From positions 1 to 34,603 of the forward strand of contig CALWAF010000016.1 of the NCBI GenBank assembly GCA_944372795.1: a stretch of DNA of 34,603 nucleotides, read 5' to 3'. This DNA is from an uncultured Clostridia bacterium (GTDB lineage Bacteria > Bacillota > Clostridia > Christensenellales > CAG-917). Below the pieces are notes generated by a model. That model was not told where the DNA came from. It was given only the letters and a program-made list of their open reading frames with translations, and made no database searches. The position numbers were made by a program, and so were the translations under genes. Shown here piece after piece: positions 24,619-32,659 of the stretch (position 1 is its first letter; each line of letters opens with the position of its first letter).

Positions 24619-24688
24619 GTTTAGCAATTCTAAACCTCGGGATTACAATTCTTGAACCCGCTAAACCCACGGTAATTTTTTGCTAAAC
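24619..24688 (+). promoter_or_regulatory. CTAAAC operator repeats
   Basis: A 17-bp inverted repeat GTTTAG-CAATT-CTAAAC (24619-24635) lies just after the start point. Two further direct copies of GCTAAAC begin at 24660 and 24682, 22 bp apart, about two helical turns. A further inverted half-site TTTAGC (24559-24564) lies upstream of the -35 box. They are the likely binding sites of the XRE-cupin protein encoded next. Confidence 0.7.
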
Positions 24689-24699
24689 AGGGAGGGGTC

Positions 24700-25233
24700 A
24701 TGGAACTCGGCGCAAAGATCAAACGCCTGCGCTTGCAATGCGGGCTCACGCAAGAGGAGCTCGCCGACAGATGCGAGCTTACGAAAGGCTACATCTCACA
24801 GCTGGAGAACGAGCTGACTTCCCCGTCCATCCAGACTCTTCTCGACGTGCTCTCCGCCTTGGGCACCACGGCGGCGGAGTTCTTTGCCGAAGACGAGGAC
24901 GAACAGGTGGTGTTCACCTCGGAGGACTTCTTCGAAAAGGACGCCGAGGGACACGTCATCACGTGGCTGGTGCCCAACAGTCAGCGCAACGAGATGGAGC
25001 CCATCCTCATCACCGTGCGCGCGGGCGCGGCGTCCGTAAAGGATATGCCCCACGAGGGTGAGGAATTCGGATGGGTGAAGAAAGGGAGCGTCGTGCTGCA
25101 TCTGGGCAAGCGCGAGTTCACGGCAAAAGAGGGCGACGCCTTCTATTACGAGTGCGACAAAGTGCACTATCTCGAAAACCGTTCGGCGGAGGACGCCGAG
25201 GTCATATGGGTGGCATCGCCCCCGACTTTTTAA
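24700..25233 (+). CDS. XRE-cupin regulator of the polyamine importer
   Basis: A 177-residue regulator. Residues 5-60 form a Cro/CI helix-turn-helix (GLTQEELADRCELTKGYISQ). Residues about 105-175 form a small cupin barrel (HEGEEFGWVKKGSVVLHLG; EGDAFYYECDKVHYLEN). The same two-domain layout occurs in PuuR-like regulators of polyamine genes. GGGAGGGG precedes the ATG. potA follows after 9 nt, so regulator and transporter are co-transcribed. It probably represses its own operon at the CTAAAC repeats and senses a polyamine or related metabolite in the cupin; that is inference. Confidence 0.93.
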   Translation: MELGAKIKRLRLQCGLTQEELADRCELTKGYISQLENELTSPSIQTLLDVLSALGTTAAEFFAEDEDEQVVFTSEDFFEKDAEGHVITWLVPNSQRNEMEPILITVRAGAASVKDMPHEGEEFGWVKKGSVVLHLGKREFTAKEGDAFYYECDKVHYLENRSAEDAEVIWVASPPTF

Positions 25234-25242
25234 GGAGAGGAT

Positions 25243-26814
25243 ATGTCCGACAACATCATCGAAATCAGAAACGTGACCAAGACCTACGGCGCCAAAGACG
25301 CCGTGAAAAACGCGAGCCTCAACATAAAACGTGGGGAATTCGTCACTCTGCTCGGGCCCTCCGGCTGCGGCAAGACGACCACTCTCCGAATGATAGCGGG
25401 CTTTGAGATGCCCACTTCCGGGCAGATCATCTTCGACGGCGAGGACATCACAAACCTCCCCCCGCACCTGCGCCGCGTGAACACCGTCTTTCAGAAGTAC
25501 GCGCTCTTCCCCCACCTCAACGTGTTCAACAACATCGCCTTCGGGCTGAAGATGAAGCTCATCCCCAACGGCACCAAGCGCAACCGCAAGGGGGAAGAGG
25601 TGCAGCTCTACCGCAAATATACCAAAGCGGAGATAAAAGCCAAAGTGGACGCCGCCCTCAAAATGGTGGACCTCGAAGACTACGGTCACAGAGGGGTCTC
25701 CTCCCTCTCGGGCGGACAGCAGCAGAGAGTCGCCATCGCACGAGCCATCGTCAACGAACCCGAGGTGCTGCTGCTTGACGAGCCCCTCGGCGCGCTGGAC
25801 CTCAAGATGCGCAAGGATATGCAGCTGGAGCTGATGGATATGCACAAGCGCCTCGGCATCACCTTCGTCTACGTCACGCACGATCAGGAGGAGGCTCTCA
25901 CCATGAGCGACAAGATAGTCGTCATGCGCGACGGCGTCATCCAGCAGATCGCCACCCCCGAGACCGTCTACGACGAGCCCGCAAACGCCTTTGTCGCGGA
26001 CTTCATCGGCGAGTCCAACATCCTCTCGGGCACCATGCTTGCGGACTACAAGGTGGAATTTGCGGACACCGTGTTCGAATGCGTGGACAAGGGTTTCAAA
26101 CACAACGAGCCCATCGACGTCATCATCCGTCCCGAGGATCTGAAGATCAGAAAGAAGGACGACCCGAAGACCATCCTCACCGCACAGGTCATCTCGTCGG
26201 TGTTCAAGGGCGACCACTATCAGGTGACGCTGATGGCGGGCGAGAACGAGCTCATCGCGCACGACACCGCGACCTACGAAGTGGGTTCCACCGTCGGGCT
26301 GTACATCAAACCCTTCGACCTGCACATCATGCACAAGTCCCGCATCATCAACGAGATAGACACCGAGATGGCGGAAGAGAACGTGGTGTGGATCTCGGAC
26401 GGCAAGTTCGAATGCAACTGCTCCCTCCCCGCGGGCACGCCCGTCAGAGTCAAGGTGGACTTCGACGACGTGGAGATCACGGACGACGAAAAGGACGGCG
26501 TCATCGGCGCCACGGTGGTAAGCTCCATCTATAAGGGCAGCTACTATCAGTGCATCGTGCGCACGGACGACTACTACGACTTCTTCGTGGACACCGACGA
26601 CGACTGGCTGAAAGGCGACCGCGTGGGCATCAACATCGCGCCCGAGAAGATCATTGTTGAAAAGCGCGAAGTGTCCGAGGACGGCGAAGACGCAGCCCCC
26701 GAGGCTCCCGCACCCGTCGCCGACCAGACTTTGAGCGCGGAGGAACAGGCGGCGGCGAGCGAATCCGCAGCCCCCGCAGAGGCAGAAAAAAGTGACGCGG
26801 AGGTGACGGAATGA
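25243..26814 (+). CDS. potA: Spermidine/putrescine importer ATPase PotA, extended
   Basis: A 523-residue ATPase; usual PotA has about 370. The ABC core has Walker A GPSGCGKTT (38-46), signature LSGGQ (155-159), Walker B VLLLDEP (175-181) and switch His213. About 25 extra basic residues (108-132) lie between Q-loop and signature. The regulatory C-terminus has a TOBE-like domain at about 290-365 (VISSVFKGDHYQVTL) and then a second, similar unit at about 400-472 (VVSSIYKGSYYQCIV), followed by an Ala/Glu/Pro-rich acidic tail of about 45 residues. AAGGAG precedes the ATG. The stop codon overlaps the potB start (ATGA). It powers uptake of polyamines with PotB, PotC and PotD. Confidence 0.95.
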   Translation: MSDNIIEIRNVTKTYGAKDAVKNASLNIKRGEFVTLLGPSGCGKTTTLRMIAGFEMPTSGQIIFDGEDITNLPPHLRRVNTVFQKYALFPHLNVFNNIAFGLKMKLIPNGTKRNRKGEEVQLYRKYTKAEIKAKVDAALKMVDLEDYGHRGVSSLSGGQQQRVAIARAIVNEPEVLLLDEPLGALDLKMRKDMQLELMDMHKRLGITFVYVTHDQEEALTMSDKIVVMRDGVIQQIATPETVYDEPANAFVADFIGESNILSGTMLADYKVEFADTVFECVDKGFKHNEPIDVIIRPEDLKIRKKDDPKTILTAQVISSVFKGDHYQVTLMAGENELIAHDTATYEVGSTVGLYIKPFDLHIMHKSRIINEIDTEMAEENVVWISDGKFECNCSLPAGTPVRVKVDFDDVEITDDEKDGVIGATVVSSIYKGSYYQCIVRTDDYYDFFVDTDDDWLKGDRVGINIAPEKIIVEKREVSEDGEDAAPEAPAPVADQTLSAEEQAAASESAAPAEAEKSDAEVTE

Positions 26815-27632
26815 CGAATGCCGCTGCAACCGTTCTTAAACCGAAACGCAGGTTTAAGCTCACAAAACGCGTGTTCAGCTACCCTTATGTGCTGTTCATG
26901 CTCCTTTTCGTGGTCATCCCGCTGGTGATGATCTTGGTCAACGCGTTTCTGGATGCGGACAACACTCTGACCCTTGAGAACTTCAAGGACTTCTTCACGG
27001 ACAAGAGCAGCCTGATCATCCTCGCGAACTCACTGCTTGTCGGCGTCATCACCACGGCGATATGCCTCATCATAGGCTATCCCCTCGCCTACATCCTCTC
27101 CAAGATGCCGAGCGGGCGGGTGCTGGTGCTCTTCTATGTGCTGCCGATGTGGGTCAACTTCCTCATCCGCACCCTCGCCACCAAGGCGATCTTCATCGCC
27201 ATCGACGTGCCCCTCGGCATGGGGACGGTCATATTCGGCATGGTGTACAACTATCTGCCCTTCATGATCCTCCCCCTGCACACCACGCTCTCGTCCATAG
27301 ACCGCAGCTACATCGAGGCGGCGCAGGACCTCGGCGCGGACTCTTCGACGGTGTTCCTGAAAACGGTGCTGCCTCTGTCCGTCAGCGGCATCATCAGCGG
27401 CATCACGATGGTGTTCATCCCCACCATCTCCACCTTCGCCATCTCGCAGCTGCTGTCCAACGGCAAGATATTCCTCTTCGGTGACAGCATACAGATGAAG
27501 TTCGAGCAAGGGCTTTACGGCGTGGGTTCCATCATGAGTCTGGTCATGCTCGTCTTCGTGCTCATCTCCAACTTCATCATCAACCGCGCAAGCAGAAAGA
27601 GCGGACTGTCGGTCGGGAGGTCGCTATGGTAA
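26811..27632 (+). CDS. potB: Spermidine/putrescine importer permease PotB
   Basis: A 273-residue membrane protein of the PotB/HisMQ-like class with about six transmembrane segments. The EAA loop IEAAQDLGADSSTVFLKTV lies near residue 165 and forms the contact with PotA. Segments such as RTLATKAIF and MVYNYLPFMILPL are typical of PotB. Its ATG overlaps the potA stop codon by 4 nt and is preceded by AGGTG. The gene overlaps potC by 7 nt. Confidence 0.96.
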   Translation: MTNAAATVLKPKRRFKLTKRVFSYPYVLFMLLFVVIPLVMILVNAFLDADNTLTLENFKDFFTDKSSLIILANSLLVGVITTAICLIIGYPLAYILSKMPSGRVLVLFYVLPMWVNFLIRTLATKAIFIAIDVPLGMGTVIFGMVYNYLPFMILPLHTTLSSIDRSYIEAAQDLGADSSTVFLKTVLPLSVSGIISGITMVFIPTISTFAISQLLSNGKIFLFGDSIQMKFEQGLYGVGSIMSLVMLVFVLISNFIINRASRKSGLSVGRSLW

Positions 27633-28450
27633 AAGTGAAAGGCATCTTTGAAAAGGCTTACCTTTTCGTCATCCTCGCCATCCTCTACGCGCCCATACTG
27701 CTCATCATCGTCTACTCCTTCTCCAACAGCTCCAACTTCCGCTTTGACGAAGGGTTCACGTTCGAGGCGTACATCTCCATCTTCACTTCCGAGAAGTCGC
27801 CCGCTCTGTGGGACGCGGTGGGCAACACCTTCCTCATCGCGGCGGTGTCTTCGGTGATAGCGACGGTGATGGGCACCTTCGCCGCCATAGGCATCTTCGC
27901 CATGGGCAGAAAGGCAAGACGCGTGTTGGAGAACGTCAACCAATTCCCCATCATCAACAGCGAGATCGTCATGGGGGTGTCCCTCATGATCTTCTTCGTG
28001 ACCTTCGCCTTCCCGGAGGGGTATCTCCGCCTCATCATCGCGCACATCGCATTCTGCACCCCCTATGTGGTGTTGAGCGTGCTACCCAAGCTCGAGAGCA
28101 TGGATCCCAACGTCTACGAGGCGGCTCTCGACCTCGGCGCAAACCCCTTCAAGGCTCTGGTGAAAGTGCTCTTCCCCATGATCACTCCGGGGATAGTGAG
28201 CGGCTTCGTGCTCGCGTTCACCCTGTCCATGGACGACTTCATCATCACGCAGATCAACAAGGGCGCGTCCACGGGCATCAACACCCTGTCCACCTACATC
28301 TACTCCGATGCGCGCGTGCAGGGTCTCGAGCCCTTCTGGTACGCGATATTCTCCATCATCTTCGTGGTGATACTCGCCCTCGTCCTGACCCTGAATCTCG
28401 TCAGGATCAACCGCCGCAAACAGAAAGCGGCAGAGGAGGCAAAGATATGA
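27626..28450 (+). CDS. potC: Spermidine/putrescine importer permease PotC
   Basis: A 274-residue membrane protein with about six transmembrane segments. It has the PotC-like start YLFVILAILYAPILLIIVYS, the EAA loop YEAALDLGANPFKALVKVLF and the conserved stretch SMDDFIITQ. GGGAGG lies inside the end of potB, and the gene overlaps potB by 7 nt and potD by 4 nt (ATGA), so the four transporter genes are tightly coupled. Confidence 0.96.
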   Translation: MVKVKGIFEKAYLFVILAILYAPILLIIVYSFSNSSNFRFDEGFTFEAYISIFTSEKSPALWDAVGNTFLIAAVSSVIATVMGTFAAIGIFAMGRKARRVLENVNQFPIINSEIVMGVSLMIFFVTFAFPEGYLRLIIAHIAFCTPYVVLSVLPKLESMDPNVYEAALDLGANPFKALVKVLFPMITPGIVSGFVLAFTLSMDDFIITQINKGASTGINTLSTYIYSDARVQGLEPFWYAIFSIIFVVILALVLTLNLVRINRRKQKAAEEAKI

Positions 28451-30156
28451 AAAAGAGATCTCTTGCGCTTCTCGTGCTCGCTCTCGTTTGCGTGAGCTCC
28501 CTCACTCCCCTGCTTGCCGCGTGCAACACCGCGGGCGGCGGCATCACGGGCGGCGGCGCGGACACCCTCGTCATCTACAACTGGGAGGACTACATCGACA
28601 TCGGGCTCTTGGACGAGTTCGCAGCCTACTACCGCGGCGTGACGGGCAGGAGCCTCTCCATCACTTACAGCACCTTCGACACCAACGAGACCATGCTCAC
28701 GCAGGTCATGCGCGGCGAGACTGCGGTGGACGTCGTCTGCCCCAGCGAATACGCCATAGAACGCCTCATGCGTGCGGGACTGCTTGCAAATCAGACAGAG
28801 CTCGTCACGGAGTTTTCAAAGGAATATCCCGACGCCTTCTCCAACCTCGACAACGTCAATAAGACGGTGCTCGGGAAGATAGGCGAGACTTTCGGCGAAA
28901 TGGAGATAGGCGACGATGTGTACGACATGCGCGACTATATGGTCCCGTATATGTGGGGCACGCTGGGGCTCCTTTACAACACCCGCATCATCTCGGAGGA
29001 GGAACTCGAAAAATACGGCTGGGGTATGCTCTGGAACGAGAGCGACAACCCCGAGCTCGAGAACATGATCCTCATGAAGGACAGCGTGCGCGACAGCTAC
29101 GCCGCCGTGGTCTTCTATATGGAAGAGTACGGGCTGCTCCCCGACGGTGTGAGCGAGACCTATGGCAAGCCGTACAACGAGCTCACCGCCAACGAGCTCA
29201 TCAACTGCACGGACAAAGCCCTCCTCGACGCCGCCGAAAAACTGCTCACCGAACAGCGCGAACGCATCTCCGGCTATGAGGTGGACTTCGGCAAGGACGA
29301 CATGATCAACGAGATCGTCTATCTCGACCTCGCGTGGAGCGGCGACGCGCTCTGGGCTGTCGAGGAGAGCGAGTACGACGAGGAGACGGACACCTATCAG
29401 CTGGGCTACTACGTCCCCGAAAAGAGCAACATCTGGTACGACGGCTGGGGGATCCTCGAAAGCTCGGACAGCAAGCTCGCCGCCATGATGTTCATCGACT
29501 ATATGTGCTCTCCCGAAGCCGGCGCAAGGAACATCGGCTACATCGGCTACACCTCCGCCGTGGATCAGGAGGTAATGAAGTACGACTACGACGCGGCGCA
29601 GGCTCTCCTCGATGTGGAATATCTGTGGTACGCAAACGCCGAGGAATGCGAAGTTTACGACGACGGCGCGGGCAATATGCTCTTCCGCTTCGAGTGGGTG
29701 GAAGGCGAGGAGTATTACCTCGACATTGACGGCGACGAAGTCGATGTCGCAGACGAGGACGCCCTCATCCCCCTCGAACTCGAGACGGACGACGACGGCT
29801 ACTACCTCCTCCCCGACGGCATGAAGGACTCCTACCCCCTCGACGAGGAGTACATCGTCTGCCCCGATTCCATCTCCCTCTTCTATTATGACGAGGGCAG
29901 ATACCCCGAGATCACCGATAACCTCGGCGTCATGCAGGACTACGGCGACGCCAACGAGGACGTCGTCAATATGTGGCAGCGCGCAAAAGCAGGCGGCGGC
30001 GTCCCCTCTTCTCTCTGGTGGTGCCTGCTCGCCATCGTCCTCTTCGTGGGCATCGTGCTGGGCGCCTACTTCCTGAAAGAAGCCCTGAAAGCCAAACCTC
30101 GGAAACTCACGAACGGCACACACTCCGACACTCCATCTGCGGATGATATCACTTGA
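28447..30156 (+). CDS. potD: Spermidine/putrescine-binding lipoprotein PotD with acidic insert and C-terminal membrane helix
   Basis: A 569-residue protein against about 350 for usual PotD. The signal peptide ends in LAAC (Cys26). The binding-protein fold begins LVIYNWEDYID, and GTLGLLYNTR and DGWGIL are typical. Near residue 388 the normal C-terminal part is interrupted by about 75 residues very rich in Asp, Glu and Tyr. The family ending resumes at CPDSISLFYYDEGRYPEITD and closes with NMWQRAK. A further segment, LWWCLLAIVLFVGIVLGAYF (about 520-540), is a clear transmembrane helix followed by a basic tail. The protein would thus be anchored at both ends. I place the start at the ATG overlapping the potC stop; longer upstream frames run through potC. 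It delivers polyamines to PotBC. Confidence 0.94.
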   Translation: MKKRSLALLVLALVCVSSLTPLLAACNTAGGGITGGGADTLVIYNWEDYIDIGLLDEFAAYYRGVTGRSLSITYSTFDTNETMLTQVMRGETAVDVVCPSEYAIERLMRAGLLANQTELVTEFSKEYPDAFSNLDNVNKTVLGKIGETFGEMEIGDDVYDMRDYMVPYMWGTLGLLYNTRIISEEELEKYGWGMLWNESDNPELENMILMKDSVRDSYAAVVFYMEEYGLLPDGVSETYGKPYNELTANELINCTDKALLDAAEKLLTEQRERISGYEVDFGKDDMINEIVYLDLAWSGDALWAVEESEYDEETDTYQLGYYVPEKSNIWYDGWGILESSDSKLAAMMFIDYMCSPEAGARNIGYIGYTSAVDQEVMKYDYDAAQALLDVEYLWYANAEECEVYDDGAGNMLFRFEWVEGEEYYLDIDGDEVDVADEDALIPLELETDDDGYYLLPDGMKDSYPLDEEYIVCPDSISLFYYDEGRYPEITDNLGVMQDYGDANEDVVNMWQRAKAGGGVPSSLWWCLLAIVLFVGIVLGAYFLKEALKAKPRKLTNGTHSDTPSADDIT

Positions 30157-30378
30157 TATCTTGCAGGGGCTCTGCCCCTTGACTCCGCGAGGGGCATTAT
30201 ACCCCTCGACCCCAAGTTTTTAATATAATATTGCGCCGAAGGCTGCGGGTGAAACCGCAGCCTTCGGCGCACTTTTTATTGTAAAAAAGTATGGGAGCGC
30301 GAGGGGATAATCCCCTCGCAAGGGGGTGTGGGGGTATAATACCCCCACAAGGGGGCGTGGAGGATAATCCCCCACACC
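30157..30378. repeat. Cluster of GC-palindrome repeats around a 16-bp hairpin
   Basis: Between the convergent potD and folBK genes lie short palindromes built as G4-5/AT-rich core/C4-5. Two lie to the left (cores near 30173 and 30197). Three lie to the right in tandem, with ATAAT cores at 30307, 30336 and 30364, about 28-29 bp apart. Between the two groups lies ATATAATATTGCGCCGA (30223-30239), which opens a long hairpin. The same 17-mer preceded by the same kind of palindromes recurs at 34206-34340, so this is a dispersed family. Confidence 0.85.
30233..30277 (+). terminator. Strong hairpin terminator after potD
   Basis: A perfect 16-bp stem, GCGCCGAAGGCTGCGG with CCGCAGCCTTCGGCGC, loop GTGAAA, is followed on the plus strand by ACTTTTT. 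It lies 76 nt after potD. On the minus strand the hairpin is followed only by AATATTATATT, so it may act weakly there too. Confidence 0.8.
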
Positions 30379-31218
30379 TCACTTGCTGTGTTTGCAGGTG
30401 TAGAGCTCGGCGAGAAGTTCGGAGACGCGTTTATGTGCGAGCGGGTGGACGGCGTGGGGGGCGATCTCCGCAAGGGGTGCGAGCACGAAATCTCGCTTGG
30501 TCATCTCGGGATGCGGCAGGATGAGGTCGCCCGACGAGCGCACCTCATCGCCGAAAAGAAGCAGGTCGAGGTCGAGAGTCCTGTCCCCCCAATGCACGTT
30601 CCTTTCCCTTGCGCACGCCTCTTCCGCGCGGCGCATAATGGCGAAGAGCCCGTCGGCGTCAAGGAGAGTCACCACCTCGAGGGCGGAGTTAAGAAACTCG
30701 TTCCTCGCCGCACCGCCGTACGGCGCGGTGGGGATGCGGCGGCTTTCACGGACGGAGAGCACGAGGGGATCCTCGCGCAATATCTCGACCGCTTTGTCCA
30801 TATACGCCTCCCTGTCGCCCATGCTCGACCCCATGCCGATGTACGCCATGGTGCGCTTCACTTCGGCACGCACCGCGACGGAACGGAACACCCCTTTCAT
30901 GGGAGCGTCGGGTTTGTCCACAGTGACCTCGGCGCGGGTGAACGCGGGATACGCGAGCATGATCTTCCTCGCCAGCGAAAGTGCGAGACACTCCAACAGA
31001 TTTTTGCCGTTTTCACCCAAAAAGGCTTTTATCAGCTTGCAAACGTGCGCATAACTCACGGTTTGTGCAATATCGTCGCTCTCCGCCGCCCGCGCGATGT
31101 CGCAATCGAGCACAGCGGACACCACGAATCTCTGCGCTTCCGTCTTTTCCTCGGGGTTGACCCCGTGGCACGCCGTCACTTCGTAATCACGGATGATGAT
31201 GCTGCCGTTCGCACTCAT
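30379..31218 (-). CDS. folBK: Dihydroneopterin aldolase-HPPK fusion (FolB-FolK)
   Basis: A 279-residue bifunctional folate enzyme. Residues 1-121 are the aldolase: CHGVNPEEK with the active-site Glu (23/24) and Lys102 in VDKPDAP; it makes 6-hydroxymethyl-dihydropterin. Residues about 123-275 are the pyrophosphokinase: YIGMGSSMGDRE, NEFLNSAL and the Mg/ATP motif HWGDRTLDLDLLLFG (209-223). Such fusions are known in several Bacillota. AAGGAG precedes the ATG. It is the last gene of the folC-folE-folP-folBK operon, 78 nt after folP, and supplies the pyrophosphorylated substrate of FolP. Confidence 0.95.
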   Translation of the reverse strand: MSANGSIIIRDYEVTACHGVNPEEKTEAQRFVVSAVLDCDIARAAESDDIAQTVSYAHVCKLIKAFLGENGKNLLECLALSLARKIMLAYPAFTRAEVTVDKPDAPMKGVFRSVAVRAEVKRTMAYIGMGSSMGDREAYMDKAVEILREDPLVLSVRESRRIPTAPYGGAARNEFLNSALEVVTLLDADGLFAIMRRAEEACARERNVHWGDRTLDLDLLLFGDEVRSSGDLILPHPEMTKRDFVLAPLAEIAPHAVHPLAHKRVSELLAELYTCKHSK

Positions 31219-31296
31219 ATCTTCTCCTTTCGGGCGGCATGACGCCCGCCCCGATCTTCCTTCGGGAACTTATGTCCGTCCCGCTTCTTCCGCGCG

Positions 31297-32076
31297 TCAC
31301 CGGGTGAGGGCGGAGCGTATGGCGAGCACGTTTTCCTTGACGTCGTGCACTCTCACGAAGAGCACTCCCATCCTTGCCGCCGCTGTCGTGCATTCCAGAG
31401 TGGCGGTGAGCCTTGTCTCCGGCGTGCCGCCGAGGAAGGATTTGCGGGAGGCGCCCATGAGCAGCGGATAGCCCGTCGCGAGCAGCAGATCGTAGTGATC
31501 GGCAAGGAACCTGTCCTCTTCCGCGCTGCGGTTGAATCCTATGCCTCCGTCCAGCAATATGCCGTCCTCTCTCACTCCCGCGCGCACCGCTTTTGCAGCC
31601 GCGGCGGTAAGTCCCGTCAGTTTGTCGGCGGTGAGGTCGGGCACGGTGCTCCCGCGCCTGTTGTGCATGATGCAGATGGCGGCGCCGTATCTCGCCGTCA
31701 CTTCCGCAAGCCCCGAAAAACGCAGGCAAGACACGTCGTTGATCATATCCGCACCTGCGGCGAGCGCCGCCTCCGCCACCTCGGGATAGAAGGTGTCCAC
31801 GGATATGGGCGCGTCGGTGGCTTCCCGCACCCTCTCGAGGGAGGGCAGCAACAGACTCATCTCCTCGAGGGCGCCGATCTCGCGGGCGCCGGGACGTGTG
31901 GACTGCGCGCCGATGTCTATTATCGCGGCGCCGTCCGCCACCATCTTTACGGCGCGTTCCGCAGCCTCGTCGGCGGCGGCGCGGCTGGCAGCAAAAAAGG
32001 AATCCGTCGTCACGTTGACGATGCCCATGACGTGAGTCCCCGAGGCGAACTCCCTCCCCCGCACGCGAAAGGTCAT
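31297..32076 (-). CDS. folP: Dihydropteroate synthase
   Basis: A 259-residue enzyme joining p-aminobenzoate to hydroxymethyl-dihydropterin pyrophosphate. Visible motifs are GIVNVTTDSF (18-27), IIDIGAQSTRPGA (52-64), ISVDTF (91-96), MINDVS (111-116), LLMGASRKSFLG (205-216) and RVHDV (242-246). In loop 1 the usual Pro of NVTPDSF is Thr, and the usual SDGG that follows is missing, with Phe-Ala-Ala-Ser in its place. I start at the ATG at 32076, whose first four bases overlap the folE stop codon as ATGA; a longer upstream frame would lie within folE. This is the sulfonamide target enzyme. Confidence 0.94.
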   Translation of the reverse strand: MTFRVRGREFASGTHVMGIVNVTTDSFFAASRAAADEAAERAVKMVADGAAIIDIGAQSTRPGAREIGALEEMSLLLPSLERVREATDAPISVDTFYPEVAEAALAAGADMINDVSCLRFSGLAEVTARYGAAICIMHNRRGSTVPDLTADKLTGLTAAAAKAVRAGVREDGILLDGGIGFNRSAEEDRFLADHYDLLLATGYPLLMGASRKSFLGGTPETRLTATLECTTAAARMGVLFVRVHDVKENVLAIRSALTR

Positions 32077-32630
32077 TTTCTCCCTCCCGCATACGAGAGC
32101 AGCATGCTCACCACGGACGGATCCATGTCCCCGCGCACGGCGTACGTCACGGTGGACGACCCTATCTTTTTCACGCCTCTCGCGGTCATGCACGTGTGCT
32201 CCGCATCTACGACGACCGCGACGCCGCGGGGAGCTAGATGCTCGAACAGCGCATCCGCGATCTCGGCGTTCATCCTCTCCTGCAATTGCAGTCTGCGGGC
32301 GAAGACGTCCACGGTGCGCGCGAGCTTGCTGAGCCCCGCCACTCTGCCGCAGGGGACGTAGGCGATGTGCACATGCCCGAAAAAGGGCATCAGATGATGC
32401 TCGCACGTAGACGAAAAGGCGATGTCACGCTCGACGACGAGCGCGCTGCCGCCCTCCTCGAATGTCTTCTTCAAGTGTTCCTCCGCGCTGTCGGCGTAAC
32501 CCGCCGTCAGCTCCTCGAGCATACGCGCGACCCGCTCGGGCGTATCTTTCAACCCTTCGCGTCCCGCGTCTTCGCCCATTGCCGCGATAAGCTCTCTCAC
32601 CGCGTCTTCCGCTCTCTTTCTGTCCACCAT
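32073..32630 (-). CDS. folE: GTP cyclohydrolase I
   Basis: A 185-residue enzyme of normal length that opens GTP to dihydroneopterin triphosphate, the first step of folate synthesis. The zinc site is formed by Cys76 and His79 in STCEHHLMPFFG and by Cys147 in HTCMTARGV. Further family stretches are GLSKLARTVDVFARRLQLQE and the N-terminal DTPERVARM. GAGGTGA lies just before the ATG. It follows folC by 29 nt and overlaps folP by 4 nt. Confidence 0.97.
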   Translation of the reverse strand: MVDRKRAEDAVRELIAAMGEDAGREGLKDTPERVARMLEELTAGYADSAEEHLKKTFEEGGSALVVERDIAFSSTCEHHLMPFFGHVHIAYVPCGRVAGLSKLARTVDVFARRLQLQERMNAEIADALFEHLAPRGVAVVVDAEHTCMTARGVKKIGSSTVTYAVRGDMDPSVVSMLLSYAGGRK

Positions 32631-32659
32631 ATCTCACCTCGCGGGCACTGCCCGCAGTC

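Noticed and set aside
24796..26829. Long minus-strand open frame across the XRE-cupin gene and potA
   Set aside because: It is the antisense shadow of two well-identified genes, produced by GC-rich codon bias.
28816..30123. Long minus-strand open frame inside potD
   Set aside because: Antisense shadow of potD; no ribosome-binding site or recognisable domain.
30299..30378. Three regularly spaced palindromes considered as a CRISPR array
   Set aside because: The period of about 28 bp leaves no spacers, the units are themselves palindromes, and no cas gene is present.
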